Part shown: in pieces, positions 24,696 to 31,231 of the stretch | Numbering within the stretch: the stretch's first letter is position 1 | Layout: every line of letters begins with the position of its first letter | IMG/VR virus record: IMGVR_UViG_3300027833_000109 | Location: 1 to 38,566 of that record | Length of the DNA: 38,566 nucleotides | Strand: one strand, 5' to 3' | Source: a virus | Notes under the pieces: generated by a model | What the model saw: the letters and a program-made list of their open reading frames with translations, nothing else | Databases searched by the model: none | What the model was told of the DNA's origin: nothing | Translations under genes and position numbers: made by a program

Positions 24696-24716
24696 CGAAT
24701 CCCTCTCTCTCCGCCA
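24696..24716 (+). other. attP: attP core: 3' end of a tRNA gene (probably tRNA-Ser)
   Basis: CGAAT followed by CCCTC-TCTCTCC-G-CCA reads as the end of a T loop, the 3' strand of a T stem, the 3' strand of a 7-bp acceptor stem, a G73 discriminator and encoded CCA. G73 and the TCTCTCC acceptor strand fit bacterial tRNA-Ser genes starting GGAGAGA. Nothing upstream completes a tRNA. This is what a phage attP carries so that integration restores the host tRNA. It lies 83 bases before the integrase start with phage genes on both sides, so the window shows a non-integrated phage genome. Confidence 0.75.
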
Positions 24717-24725
24717 TATTTATAA

Positions 24726-24750
24726 GCACTTGAAATTCAAGTGTTTTTTC
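24726..24750 (+). terminator. Rho-independent terminator downstream of the tRNA-like core
   Basis: CACTTGAA (24727-24734) pairs with TTCAAGTG (24736-24743) and is followed by TTTTTT (24744-24749). It lies ten bases after the CCA of the tRNA fragment, so after integration it could terminate the restored tRNA transcript and keep it out of the integrase gene. Confidence 0.8.
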
Positions 24751-24766
24751 TCCAAGATGCAGGCTG

Positions 24767-24784
24767 TGTCACAATTTTGTCACA
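24767..24784. promoter_or_regulatory. TGTCACA direct repeat upstream of the integrase
   Basis: TGTCACAA at 24767-24774 and TGTCACA at 24778-24784 are 11 bases apart, about one helical turn. They lie just before the integrase ribosome site (AGGAGAG, 24788-24794). The same half-site forms the palindrome at 24549-24569. Candidate binding sites for Xis or a regulator of the integrase. Confidence 0.45.
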
Positions 24785-24798
24785 GCTAGGAGAGCAGT

Positions 24799-25800
24799 AT
24801 GGCTACAATCCGCAAACGTGGGGGAAAGATTCAAGTGCAGATTAGACGCTTGAACTTCCCAACACAGTCAAAATCTTTTACATCTACCGCAGCAGCGAAA
24901 GCCTGGGCGCGACGCATAGAGACGAGCATGGACGACGGTTCGTGGATCGATACTCGCGAAACGCGGTCCGTGCTCATTAACGGTATTGTTGAGCAGCTTA
25001 TCCTCAGCTATGAGCGTTTTAATCTGCCTGTTGCTGGGCCAAAGCTGTCTTCACTAAAGCAGATAGAAGATCATTTCCAAGGCGTATCGATACATGATCT
25101 AACGGTAGAAGATGTCTTATTATTCGCAGCGGCACGACGTTCAAAAGTGAGCGCGAGCACGCTACAGAAACAGATGTATTATTTTAGGCAAGCTGTAAAT
25201 AACTCACGTATTAAAGCACGAGAAGACGTAGTGCAGATTGCTATAGATGAGCTAATCAAGAAGAAAATTATTCTTAGTAGCGTCTGGCGAGACCGGCGAC
25301 TGGAACCTGGTGAATATGATCGTCTTATGGACGCGGCGGGAGATCACTGGGTGGGGCACGCTATCGATATAGCATTAGAGTCTGGCATGCGACAAGGTGA
25401 AATACATGCCTTAAAGATGTCGGATATTGATTTTGATAAGGGTGTGATAAAGATTTTACGGAAGGACCCGAGAGCTGAAGGTGGCAAGAAACTGTGCAAA
25501 GTACCCCTTTTAAAGGGCGTGAGAGAGGCGGTTCTACGTACACAGAATGTAGTTGGCAGGAGCGATACCTTGTTTACTGTGAAGCACAGCGCTTCGATTT
25601 CCGACAAGTTTGCCCGTTTGACTACTAAACTGGGAATAAAAGATTTAACTTTTCATGACTTGCGTCATGAAGCTATATCGAGGATGTTTGAGCGGGGAAT
25701 GACGGTCGAGCAAGTGCGCGCGGTAAGCGGCCACACAAGCCTCGACCAATTGTCTCGTTACATAAACCTCAAGCCTGAAGATATTGCTGCTAAGTATTAA
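24799..25800 (+). CDS. int: tyrosine-family phage integrase
   Basis: A 333-residue site-specific recombinase that would insert the phage at the tRNA-like core and, with an excisionase, remove it. Residues 1-45 look like an AP2-like arm-binding domain (ATIRKRGGKIQVQIRRLNFP). Residues 60-150 are the core-binding helices. The catalytic domain has R198 in ALESGMRQGEIHALK, H286 and R289 in FHDLRHEA, H312 in VSGHTS and nucleophile Y321 in LSRYINL. AGGAGAG lies 5 bases before the ATG. The 3' end overlaps the convergent excisionase gene by 11 bases, so the two transcripts are antisense at their ends. All key residues are present, so it is probably active. Confidence 0.93.
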   Translation: MATIRKRGGKIQVQIRRLNFPTQSKSFTSTAAAKAWARRIETSMDDGSWIDTRETRSVLINGIVEQLILSYERFNLPVAGPKLSSLKQIEDHFQGVSIHDLTVEDVLLFAAARRSKVSASTLQKQMYYFRQAVNNSRIKAREDVVQIAIDELIKKKIILSSVWRDRRLEPGEYDRLMDAAGDHWVGHAIDIALESGMRQGEIHALKMSDIDFDKGVIKILRKDPRAEGGKKLCKVPLLKGVREAVLRTQNVVGRSDTLFTVKHSASISDKFARLTTKLGIKDLTFHDLRHEAISRMFERGMTVEQVRAVSGHTSLDQLSRYINLKPEDIAAKY

Positions 25801-25996
25801 GGTTGTCAGTTAAATACTTTGATACTTCGTGTGTGGGGAAAAGATATTTTTTGCCCCGCTTTACATGACTAATGTCGAGTTGGCCCTTGTATATTTGTTG
25901 ATATAGCGATTCTTTTTTAAGTCTAAATAATCCTGCTAATTCTGTTAGGTCCATAAATGGTCCGTATTTGTCGCTTAGTATAGTCTGCATTTCCAT
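25790..25996 (-). CDS. xis: excisionase/AlpA-like helix-turn-helix protein
   Basis: A 68-residue protein with a single MerR/HTH_17-type DNA-binding fold: FMDLTELAGLFRLKKESLYQ, then a wing and VKRGKKYLFPTHEVSKYL. Proteins of this size and fold next to a tyrosine integrase usually bend DNA for excision, or act as AlpA-type activators. Its C-terminus overlaps the 3' end of int on the opposite strand. The 135 bases upstream hold palindromic TATTAGT/ACTAATA elements with a TATA-like -10, so its expression is probably regulated by the nearby repressor. Excisionase versus activator cannot be settled from sequence. Confidence 0.75.
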   Translation of the reverse strand: MEMQTILSDKYGPFMDLTELAGLFRLKKESLYQQIYKGQLDISHVKRGKKYLFPTHEVSKYLTDNLNT

Positions 25997-26013
25997 GAAA
26001 GAGGGCCTTTATA

Positions 26014-26040
26014 TATTAGTTACGTCATTAATTACTAATA
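26014..26040 (-). promoter_or_regulatory. inverted TATTAGT half-sites upstream of the excisionase
   Basis: TATTAGT (26014-26020) and ACTAATA (26034-26040) form an inverted repeat with 13 bases between arms, 18-44 bases before the excisionase start. On the - strand the near arm is followed by TATATAAAG, a -10-like sequence. The half-site is one base from the TATTAGC of the dispersed 17-bp palindrome, so the same protein may bind here. Confidence 0.45.
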
Positions 26041-26101
26041 TTCATACTAACAAAAAGGTGAGCAATAATAAACATAATTAATGTGATTTCGTATAGCGCT
26101 A

Positions 26102-26129
26102 ACGTACTAATACTTTAGTATTAGTACGT
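26102..26129. promoter_or_regulatory. perfect 12-bp palindrome after the repressor gene
   Basis: ACGTACTAATAC-TTTA-GTATTAGTACGT is a perfect inverted repeat starting 3 bases after the repressor stop. It lacks a T-run on either strand, so it is a poor intrinsic terminator. It contains two outward-facing TATTAGT half-sites, suggesting an operator in the repressor-excisionase interval. An mRNA 3'-end hairpin is the alternative. Confidence 0.5.
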
Positions 26130-26131
26130 AG

Positions 26132-26704
26132 TTATACGCAGAAAAATGAGACTACTGCCCACTTTTTGTTGATAGCTGTATCAGCCGGTAAGTCAGATTT
26201 GTGGTAGAAGCGGAGTTGCTTTTCTTTCTTTAATCTTACTGCATAAATTTTAGCTGCTGGGTATTTTGCTACTGTGCAAATTTGCGCAATGTTATCCATA
26301 CCTGGTGCGCCAATAACTAAACCTGCACTTGAGTTTTCAATGCAAGCATTTTTGCTCAGCCTGACATAAGAAGACACAGCATTCTTTCTAGTGTATACAC
26401 CGTCTTTTAAAGGTTTTGTCATGTCGTCAGATTTAAACGTTAGATTAAGTCTTTGGACATAAGGTAACTTGTCTTCAATATCAGGGTCTATTTCTGTAGG
26501 GTCTACGTCGAGAAAATTAGCGAACTTAATAATAGCTGGAGCGCCAAGCTCTGTAATGTGACTCAAATAATGGCTGATAGCGCCTTGAGACCAGTTTAAC
26601 TCTTTAGCGGCCTGTACTTGAGTGAATTGCATTTCTTGTTGCTTTTGATGCCAAATTTTACGTAGGTTATGTACTGATTGTGGTATTTGTTTTGAGTCTT
26701 TCAT
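26132..26704 (-). CDS. XRE-family repressor candidate
   Basis: A 190-residue protein. Residues 11-70 form an XRE helix-turn-helix (HNLRKIWHQKQQEMQFTQVQ then AAKELNWSQGAISHYLSHIT; recognition helix about 39-47). The C-terminal 100 residues (NACIENSSAGLVIGAPG, AKIYAVRLKKEKQLRFYHKS, WAVVSFFCV) are compatible with a divergent S24/LexA-like dimerisation domain, but I see no clear Ser-Lys protease pair. It is the likely lysogeny regulator: it lies beside int and xis and is the only XRE protein in the window. XRE dimers often bind 17-bp palindromes like those scattered in this genome. It overlaps the next upstream gene by 38 bases. Confidence 0.75.
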   Translation of the reverse strand: MKDSKQIPQSVHNLRKIWHQKQQEMQFTQVQAAKELNWSQGAISHYLSHITELGAPAIIKFANFLDVDPTEIDPDIEDKLPYVQRLNLTFKSDDMTKPLKDGVYTRKNAVSSYVRLSKNACIENSSAGLVIGAPGMDNIAQICTVAKYPAAKIYAVRLKKEKQLRFYHKSDLPADTAINKKWAVVSFFCV

Positions 26705-27098
26705 AGGCTGCCCCGCCGTGGGTCACGTTGTAAATCCATTCTGCCACATGCTGTCGCGGAACGCACATGTTTAAGTACTGCATTTTACTTATAGAATTTG
26801 AAAAGTTATCAATTATTATAAGTGCAGTATCTTCCACGCCTAATACTAGTCCAACAGGCGTTGAATGTTTGACTTTATCTAGCCACGCAGCTTGAAGTTT
26901 TGAAAGAGAGTGCCTTAGCACGGTGTTATCTTTTTTTGGTAGTGTCTTTATATACTTGTACTCAACGAATAATGATTTTGCTGGGCCCGAATAAAACGCG
27001 TCGGGAACTCCCCCAGTGTATGTGTCGTGGATCTTCCACTTGTATACATCAGGATGCAAAGCGTTGTGTATGCTGCGTACAAAACTATGTTCATTCAT
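26667..27098 (-). CDS. PD-(D/E)XK endonuclease (VRR-NUC-like)
   Basis: A 143-residue nuclease. The motif is GGVPDAFYSGPAKSLFVEYK, with D33, E46 and K48 as metal-binding and catalytic residues, preceded by helix SFVRSIHNALHPDVYKWKI. The remaining part has alternating strands and helices (TPVGLVLGVEDTALIIID). Phage enzymes of this kind are single-domain VRR-NUC-type nucleases used in recombination or junction processing. It is the first gene of the repressor transcript and may be transcribed through from the replication genes. Substrate unknown. No evidence of a Holliday-junction-specific feature. Confidence 0.75.
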   Translation of the reverse strand: MNEHSFVRSIHNALHPDVYKWKIHDTYTGGVPDAFYSGPAKSLFVEYKYIKTLPKKDNTVLRHSLSKLQAAWLDKVKHSTPVGLVLGVEDTALIIIDNFSNSISKMQYLNMCVPRQHVAEWIYNVTHGGAAYERLKTNTTIST

Positions 27099-27146
27099 AA
27101 AAATAAGTGATCCGTTATGACCAACGGTGGATCAATCCGTCATGGA

Positions 27147-27168
27147 CTGCACTGGCCCCCCAGTGCAG
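27147..27168 (-). promoter_or_regulatory. stable hairpin between the SSB-like and nuclease genes
   Basis: CTGCACTGG-GGGG-CCAGTGCAG (read on the - strand) is a perfect 9-bp stem with a 4-base loop, 17 bases after the SSB-like stop. No T-run follows, so it might act as an RNA-stability or Rho-assisted element. A second imperfect GATCC-containing repeat lies between it and the nuclease start. Confidence 0.45.
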
Positions 27169-27184
27169 CGGTCGGGCTAACTTA

Positions 27185-27874
27185 CTATGCGTACTGCTCG
27201 TATAGGGTTTCTGCAGACTTGTAGTCGTCTTCTTGAGCCCAACCTACAAACGAGACTTCGCAATTCATAAATGCTTTGCCCATTTTGTTTTCGGTAGGTA
27301 CACCAGAGACTTTCCACAGACCAGCGAACCGGTCGCCACCCTTCATACCGATCTGAGAGTTCCATGCTTTGGATACGCGTAGCTTGGAGCTAGCGAAATC
27401 CATAATGGCAGGAGAACGTTCTAGCTCACCTGTCTCAGGGTTCTTAACGAGGATGACGTGCGCGTGAGTCTCGTTGATGTCGTACTCGCTTGGCTTGTCC
27501 TGTGCATCAACATACGCCTGAGCGTCTGCTAGTGACGAGTATGCGCCACCGTAACCACCGCCCGCGTCAAGCGAACGCCATACAACGAACTCAGTCTTGA
27601 ATGTCAAACTCAAGCAGTACAGGTCGTTGCCGTAGTTATGGTTCGTAAGGGTGTTGACCAGATGTCCTGGCTCACAACCTTCGACATACGCGGCGTGGTG
27701 TTTGTCCACTTCGTTAGACATCTTTTGTAAGAGCTTAACTCGTGGGATTTGTACGTTTTGACCAACGTTTTCGTTACCACGACCGCCTTCGATACCTACG
27801 AGGTGTGCTGGTAATTTGTCAGTTGATGCTACGAGGTTGTTTGATGCTACTGCTACTGCTGCTGATTTACTCAT
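27185..27874 (-). CDS. putative ssDNA-binding protein
   Basis: A 229-residue protein. Residues 20-60 (LPAHLVGIEGGRGNENVGQN then VQIPRVKLLQKMS) and a beta-rich middle (NDLYCLSLTFKTEFVVWRSL; THAHVILVKN) are typical of a phage protein encoded beside helicases and nucleases and often described as SSB-like. The C-terminus ends WAQEDDYKSAETLYEQYA, an acidic tail like those through which SSB proteins recruit partners. It precedes the nuclease and follows a coiled-coil gene in the replication operon. The exact fold is unconfirmed; a structural replisome scaffold is an alternative. Confidence 0.5.
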   Translation of the reverse strand: MSKSAAVAVASNNLVASTDKLPAHLVGIEGGRGNENVGQNVQIPRVKLLQKMSNEVDKHHAAYVEGCEPGHLVNTLTNHNYGNDLYCLSLTFKTEFVVWRSLDAGGGYGGAYSSLADAQAYVDAQDKPSEYDINETHAHVILVKNPETGELERSPAIMDFASSKLRVSKAWNSQIGMKGGDRFAGLWKVSGVPTENKMGKAFMNCEVSFVGWAQEDDYKSAETLYEQYA

Positions 27875-27899
27875 ATGATTTTCTCTTCATGATTCATGT

Positions 27900-28265
27900 T
27901 TAAAGGGAGCGAAAGTTAATGCGTCGAATTTCACGGGTCTCCACACCAGGAACTGCCTCATTTAGTTTCAGAAGCTCTTTGTATGCAGTCGACGATACCC
28001 GCCGTTGTAACAGTGCAAAGTCCTGGGTCTTTGTAATGTGCGCATACAGCGCGTCCCAGTCCTGTACATCAGGTACGATGGTTTGATTAATGGACACACT
28101 GGCTTTGCCATTAGCGGTACGTGACAAACCCTGTTCGTCCAATTGGGTCAAGAGTGCGTAATCCAATTCCTCTTTGGAATTGTTCAACTCTTTAAGCTCA
28201 CGGTTGAGACCTTCAATAGCGTCTTTCACCTTGGCTCTTGATTCGATTAGTTCATTAATATTCAT
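27900..28265 (-). CDS. conserved coiled-coil phage protein, unknown function
   Basis: A 121-residue protein. Residues 1-45 form a coiled coil (MNINELIESRAKVKDAIEGL, NRELKELNNSKEELDYALL). The second half has a conserved-looking globular pattern (SRTANGKASVSINQTIVPDV, DWDALYAHITKTQDFALLQR, AVPGVETREIRRINFRSL). I recognise this as a phage protein that travels with helicase and SSB-like genes but know no assigned role. It ends 25 bases before the SSB-like gene and begins 12 bases after the helicase, so it belongs to the same transcript. Confidence 0.65.
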   Translation of the reverse strand: MNINELIESRAKVKDAIEGLNRELKELNNSKEELDYALLTQLDEQGLSRTANGKASVSINQTIVPDVQDWDALYAHITKTQDFALLQRRVSSTAYKELLKLNEAVPGVETREIRRINFRSL

Positions 28266-28277
28266 TGGTTTTTTCTC

Positions 28278-29618
28278 TTAGGCTGCTTGTTTTAGTTTGT
28301 TTAGGATTCCGAGTAGCTGGTCCATACGATCGACTTTGCCTTGCAACTTTTCGTACACGTCTGGTTCCCAGGTGTTTCGTGCTGCTATCTGAATGACCTC
28401 AGTCTTTTCAGTCTGACCGGCTCGATATATGCGTCGATTGAACTGCTGATAATGTTCTGCGTTGTAGGTAGGTGAAGCCCATATGACTGCTTTGGCTTTA
28501 GTCATAGTGAGACCGTGTCCTGCTGATTGGGGGTGACAGAACACCACCTGCAGCTGGCCTGCTTGTAACCTGTCTACAATTTCTTTGCGTTTGTGTGCGG
28601 CTGTACTGCCGTCAATAGTGGCGTGCTTGATACCTAGCTTGTCTGCTAGCTCAACCATGTACCGCTGTTCGTGCTTCCAGTTGAACGCTACGAGGGACTG
28701 TGCGCGCTCAGCTACTAGCTGCATCACTAGGTCATATCGCTCTTTGTGTATTTGTTGCACTTCGCCGTGCTCGTCGTACACAGCGCCAGTACATAATTGC
28801 AGGAGCTTTTTGACTTTACTGCCCGCGTGTACTGCATTGATTGTTGTCTGTCCGGTGTACAACACTGAGTCATCACTGAGCTGCTTGTACTGCTGCATGA
28901 TTTTCTTGGGTAGCGTTACGTACATGGTCTGTACACTTTGTTCTGGCATGTCGAGACATTCGGTTAATTCGTACCTAATGTTGATATCGCTAAGTGCAGC
29001 AGCTACTACTTCTTCTGCGTCGTCTTTTTGGACCCACTCATTAGCGAAGCCATTGAAACGCGGTGTACATACAGAAGAACGGAAGCTGTAGAAGCGATGT
29101 CCGAGTCGTTCACCGTCGTCAACGATTAACGTTGGATGCCACACGTCAAGGATGCCGTTACTGTTTGGTGTACCAGACATAGCAATGCGGTGAGTAAACG
29201 CTTCCGCAATCTTGCGGCATGCCTTGCTGCGCTGACTGTCTTTGTTCTTGAACGCTGTAAACTCGTCGATTACTAACGTGTCAAAGCCACACAAGACGTG
29301 GTAGTTTTTAGCGATCCACTTCACTGCATCGTGATTAGTAATGACAACGTCAGCATTTGATTCAATAAATGCTTTCTCACGATTCTTGGCGTACGCAACG
29401 GCGTACGTTAGATCAGGTTGGAACTTCTCGATGTCGTCGCCCCATGAGGCTTCTAAGATGGACAACGGTGCGAGAACTAAGGTTCGTGTACCGCGGTTCG
29501 CGATTGCATCGAGCACAGAGCGCGTCTTGCCAGTACCTGGGTCTGATGTAATAAGGCAGCGTGAGTTGTTATTTATGAAGTCAGTCGTGACTTTTTGATG
29601 CTCGAATGGTTCGTACAT
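28278..29618 (-). CDS. SNF2/DEAD-like superfamily 2 helicase
   Basis: A 446-residue helicase. Walker A is SDPGTGKTRSV (K31), Walker B is VIDEFT (D118-T121), motif III is AMSGTP, and the C-terminal RecA-like domain has the AGHGLTMTKA and QFNRRIYRAGQ motifs (arginine finger region near residue 400). It resembles the compact phage SNF2-type helicases that accompany family A polymerases, perhaps remodelling replication or recombination intermediates. The motifs needed for ATP hydrolysis are all present, unlike in the primase-helicase gene. The upstream intergenic segment carries a palindromic promoter/operator whose -10-like hexamer lies 24 bases before the ATG. Confidence 0.9.
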   Translation of the reverse strand: MYEPFEHQKVTTDFINNNSRCLITSDPGTGKTRSVLDAIANRGTRTLVLAPLSILEASWGDDIEKFQPDLTYAVAYAKNREKAFIESNADVVITNHDAVKWIAKNYHVLCGFDTLVIDEFTAFKNKDSQRSKACRKIAEAFTHRIAMSGTPNSNGILDVWHPTLIVDDGERLGHRFYSFRSSVCTPRFNGFANEWVQKDDAEEVVAAALSDINIRYELTECLDMPEQSVQTMYVTLPKKIMQQYKQLSDDSVLYTGQTTINAVHAGSKVKKLLQLCTGAVYDEHGEVQQIHKERYDLVMQLVAERAQSLVAFNWKHEQRYMVELADKLGIKHATIDGSTAAHKRKEIVDRLQAGQLQVVFCHPQSAGHGLTMTKAKAVIWASPTYNAEHYQQFNRRIYRAGQTEKTEVIQIAARNTWEPDVYEKLQGKVDRMDQLLGILNKLKQAA

Positions 29619-29641
29619 AGGTCATCACTCATTGATGGTTT

Positions 29642-29662
29642 AGTATATTAGCATAGCTAATA
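29642..29662 (-). promoter_or_regulatory. palindromic promoter/operator of the helicase operon
   Basis: A perfect TATTAGC-ATA-GCTAATA (29646-29662) with, on the - strand, TATACT at 29647-29642 reading into the helicase gene. The palindrome-to--10 geometry is the same as at 14220-14240, 32335-32355 and 34802-34822. No good -35 hexamer is present. Confidence 0.65.
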
Positions 29663-29669
29663 TTATGGT

Positions 29670-29843
29670 TCAAATACGGATTCTTCTTCCGCAGCTACGG
29701 CAGTTGTTAGGCCACTCGCCTATGCGGTACTGAGGCTCACATTTACAGTATGCATGCCTACTTTCTTCCTCGAAGCCGTAGTGGCCTGATACTTTGACTT
29801 TCTTTGGTGTGAGCTGTAGTAACTCACGGGTTGTAAACTTCAT
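29670..29843 (-). CDS. 57-residue zinc-ribbon protein
   Basis: A small frame starting MKFTTRELLQLTPKKVKVSG and containing HAYCKCEPQYRIGEW and NCRSCGRRIRI. Cys33, Cys35, Cys48 and Cys51 form a CxC...CxxC zinc-binding knuckle. The gene lies between two palindrome sites, directly after a GP88-like gene and before the helicase. The coding frame is supported by the cysteine pattern and dense packing; a strong ribosome site is not obvious. Such proteins usually bind nucleic acid or another protein. Function unknown. Confidence 0.6.
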   Translation of the reverse strand: MKFTTRELLQLTPKKVKVSGHYGFEEESRHAYCKCEPQYRIGEWPNNCRSCGRRIRI

Positions 29844-29844
29844 G

Positions 29845-29861
29845 TATTAGCCTTACTAATA
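29845..29861 (-). promoter_or_regulatory. palindrome variant before the zinc-ribbon gene
   Basis: TATTAGC-CTT-ACTAATA has one mismatch to the dispersed 17-bp palindrome and ends one base from the zinc-ribbon ATG. Binding here would block ribosome or polymerase entry. No adjoining -10 element is clear, so it may be an operator without a promoter. Confidence 0.5.
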
Positions 29862-30560
29862 TTAGTGCTCGATAAAAACAACTGGTTGGTCGCTAGACCA
29901 GCAATAACCGCAGGTAGTGCAGCTGGCTGTTTTACCGAGCTGCTCTGGACAGATAACACCATGCTCAATGTACTCTAGATCTCTCGATTGGACAACGTGT
30001 GCACTAAATTCTGTATCCCAATCATCTGAATATCTAACACGAAAGCGCTGCGGGTAAATCCGGTTAACGTTGTTAATCATGCCACCTAACTGGGAGTCCG
30101 CTGTGTGGTGCGTGTACCCGAAGACACGTAAGTTTTCGTACTGGTTCAGCCACAATTGCCATTGAACTATGTAAAGCCCGTCATAGAAGTCCCCTAATAC
30201 ATGAAGTCGAATGACAAAACCCTCTGGATGTTTTTCGTTTAGCGCACGTAACTGGACTTCGAGATAGCTTATAAAGTTAGGGTCAGTGTGATCAAACCGA
30301 TGCGCGAATGGCATGTTGTCGCCATAGCAGTTGTCCCATTGCTCACAGTCAGAAGGGCAGGTAGCACGTTCTTCTAGTGACAGCGAGTACATGGTCATGC
30401 CTTTCCACATCTTGACGGCGACTTTATCGCCTAGTTTTTTGTTTTGTTTGCCTCGCTTTAACATGCTGAGGCTGGCGGGCTTGGCGCCTTTCTGATATCT
30501 CGTCCTGGGCGGGCGCAGATTTTTTACTGGGATTAGGTTCAATGCTGAGGATGTCATCAA
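29862..30560 (-). CDS. GP88-like cysteine-rich phage protein
   Basis: A 232-residue protein. Order of features: a basic N-terminus with RTRYQKGAKPASLSMLKRGK, then KMWKGMTMYSLSLEERATCP, SDCEQWDNCYGD, a region VIRLHVLGDFYDGLYIVQW, RVFGYTHHTADSQLGG, and a final Cys cluster CPEQLGKTASCTTCGYCW. The central LHVLGDFY and FGYTH motifs with Cys-rich flanks fit the phage GP88 family, whose role is unknown. The many Cys suggest a metal or iron-sulfur site. The start at 30560 keeps the conserved-looking N-terminus but overlaps the previous gene by 137 bases. Confidence 0.65.
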   Translation of the reverse strand: MMTSSALNLIPVKNLRPPRTRYQKGAKPASLSMLKRGKQNKKLGDKVAVKMWKGMTMYSLSLEERATCPSDCEQWDNCYGDNMPFAHRFDHTDPNFISYLEVQLRALNEKHPEGFVIRLHVLGDFYDGLYIVQWQLWLNQYENLRVFGYTHHTADSQLGGMINNVNRIYPQRFRVRYSDDWDTEFSAHVVQSRDLEYIEHGVICPEQLGKTASCTTCGYCWSSDQPVVFIEH

Positions 30561-30723
30561 GGATCTCTTGTCTGTATTCAGCTGCTGTGGTCCGATCGCA
30601 CTTGGTTATGATCTTGATCTCGGACTTCTTCAAACGGTGTGTACTCCACACTGTCGCTTCTTTTGGATCGGTTACGAGCTTGTATTCGACTACGCTCCCA
30701 TCGCGTTTGTAGTACATTTGCAT
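30424..30723 (-). CDS. 99-residue hypothetical protein overlapping the GP88-like gene
   Basis: The ATG at 30723 is preferred to a TTG six bases earlier; AGGAG lies about 10 bases upstream. The first 70 residues look like a real globular protein (MQMYYKRDGSVVEYKLVTDP; EATVWSTHRLKKSEIKIITK). The last 30, rich in Arg, Gln and Lys, overlap the GP88-like N-terminus in another frame. No family was recognised. The long overlap means one of the two ends may be mis-set, but both frames have features of real genes. Confidence 0.55.
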   Translation of the reverse strand: MQMYYKRDGSVVEYKLVTDPKEATVWSTHRLKKSEIKIITKCDRTTAAEYRQEILDDILSIEPNPSKKSAPAQDEISERRQARQPQHVKARQTKQKTRR

Positions 30724-30772
30724 CGTCAAACATCTCCTTTATATGTCCAGTAAGTAGCTCTTTATAGGTCAT
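30578..30772 (-). CDS. possible 64-residue overlapping gene
   Basis: The frame begins MTYKELLTGHIKEMFDDANV with GGAG at good distance upstream. The rest, RWERSRIQARNRSKRS and beyond, overlaps the 99-residue gene in another frame and looks like shadow sequence. The first 20 residues may be real, with the remainder dictated by the overlapping gene. It could be a short leader frame that couples translation. Confidence 0.3.
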   Translation of the reverse strand: MTYKELLTGHIKEMFDDANVLQTRWERSRIQARNRSKRSDSVEYTPFEEVRDQDHNQVRSDHSS

Positions 30773-30941
30773 CTTTTGTCTCCAATTCATGTACCCCGTC
30801 GCAGAGATCCAGTGCTTTGTTGATTGCGGTTAATGCTTCGACCTCACGGCCTGACGCTAACATGGTGTGCATGAATTCAATCTGGAACCTAATACGTTGG
30901 CCATAGGTTCGTGATTCGTGGCTCGCGCTTATTTCTTTCAT
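30762..30941 (-). CDS. 59-residue helical hypothetical protein
   Basis: A small frame MKEISASHESRTYGQRIRFQ then IEFMHTMLASGREVEALTAI, NKALDLCDGVHELETKDDL. Its ATG overlaps the stop of the upstream membrane protein (ATGA), and it is likely all helical. No family was recognised. The translational overlap and non-random composition support it. Position within a string of tiny early genes suggests a host-modulating function, which is inference. Confidence 0.6.
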   Translation of the reverse strand: MKEISASHESRTYGQRIRFQIEFMHTMLASGREVEALTAINKALDLCDGVHELETKDDL

Positions 30942-31231
30942 GATGGGTCTACCTCTACCCACCGCAGAGCGCGATAGGGGAATGTTTTGGTTTTGACTAG
31001 CATGAGTTCTTCGCGAGTCATGGTGCGTTTCATTACAAGCAATGTGACTGATACGACAAGACCGCCGACCATTGCTGCCATCATGCCGCCAAATGTCCCT
31101 GCGAACAGGAACATGAGGAGGCCGGTGCAAGCGATATCAAGAGGGATATCGAATGCAATAGCTCGACGTACGCCGAACTTAAATATCAGGAACAGGAGAC
31201 CCGCTGCTGAAAGTAGACCTGCTGTAATCAT
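30938..31231 (-). CDS. 97-residue membrane protein, unrecognised
   Basis: AGGAG lies 7 bases before the ATG. Three hydrophobic segments are visible: about 3-18 (TAGLLSAAGLLFLIFKFG), 31-47 (IACTGLLMFLFAGTFGG) and 50-66 (MAAMVGGLVVSVTLLVM), followed by a charged cytoplasmic tail (KRTMTREELMLVKTKTFPYR). It sits in an early-type - strand cluster, far from the lysis cassette, so it is not an obvious holin. Exclusion of other phages or membrane modification are possible roles. It overlaps the 40-residue frame at its 5' end and the 59-residue gene at its 3' end. Confidence 0.6.
   Translation of the reverse strand: MITAGLLSAAGLLFLIFKFGVRRAIAFDIPLDIACTGLLMFLFAGTFGGMMAAMVGGLVVSVTLLVMKRTMTREELMLVKTKTFPYRALRWVEVDPS

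Noticed and set aside
24696-24716. A complete tRNA gene at the att core
   Set aside because: Only the last 21 bases match a tRNA 3' end. No anticodon arm, D arm or 5' acceptor strand precedes it.
26102-26129. Intrinsic terminator for the repressor gene
   Set aside because: The stem is long and perfect, but neither side is followed by a T-run, and the sequence contains regulator-like half-sites, so it is listed as an operator candidate.
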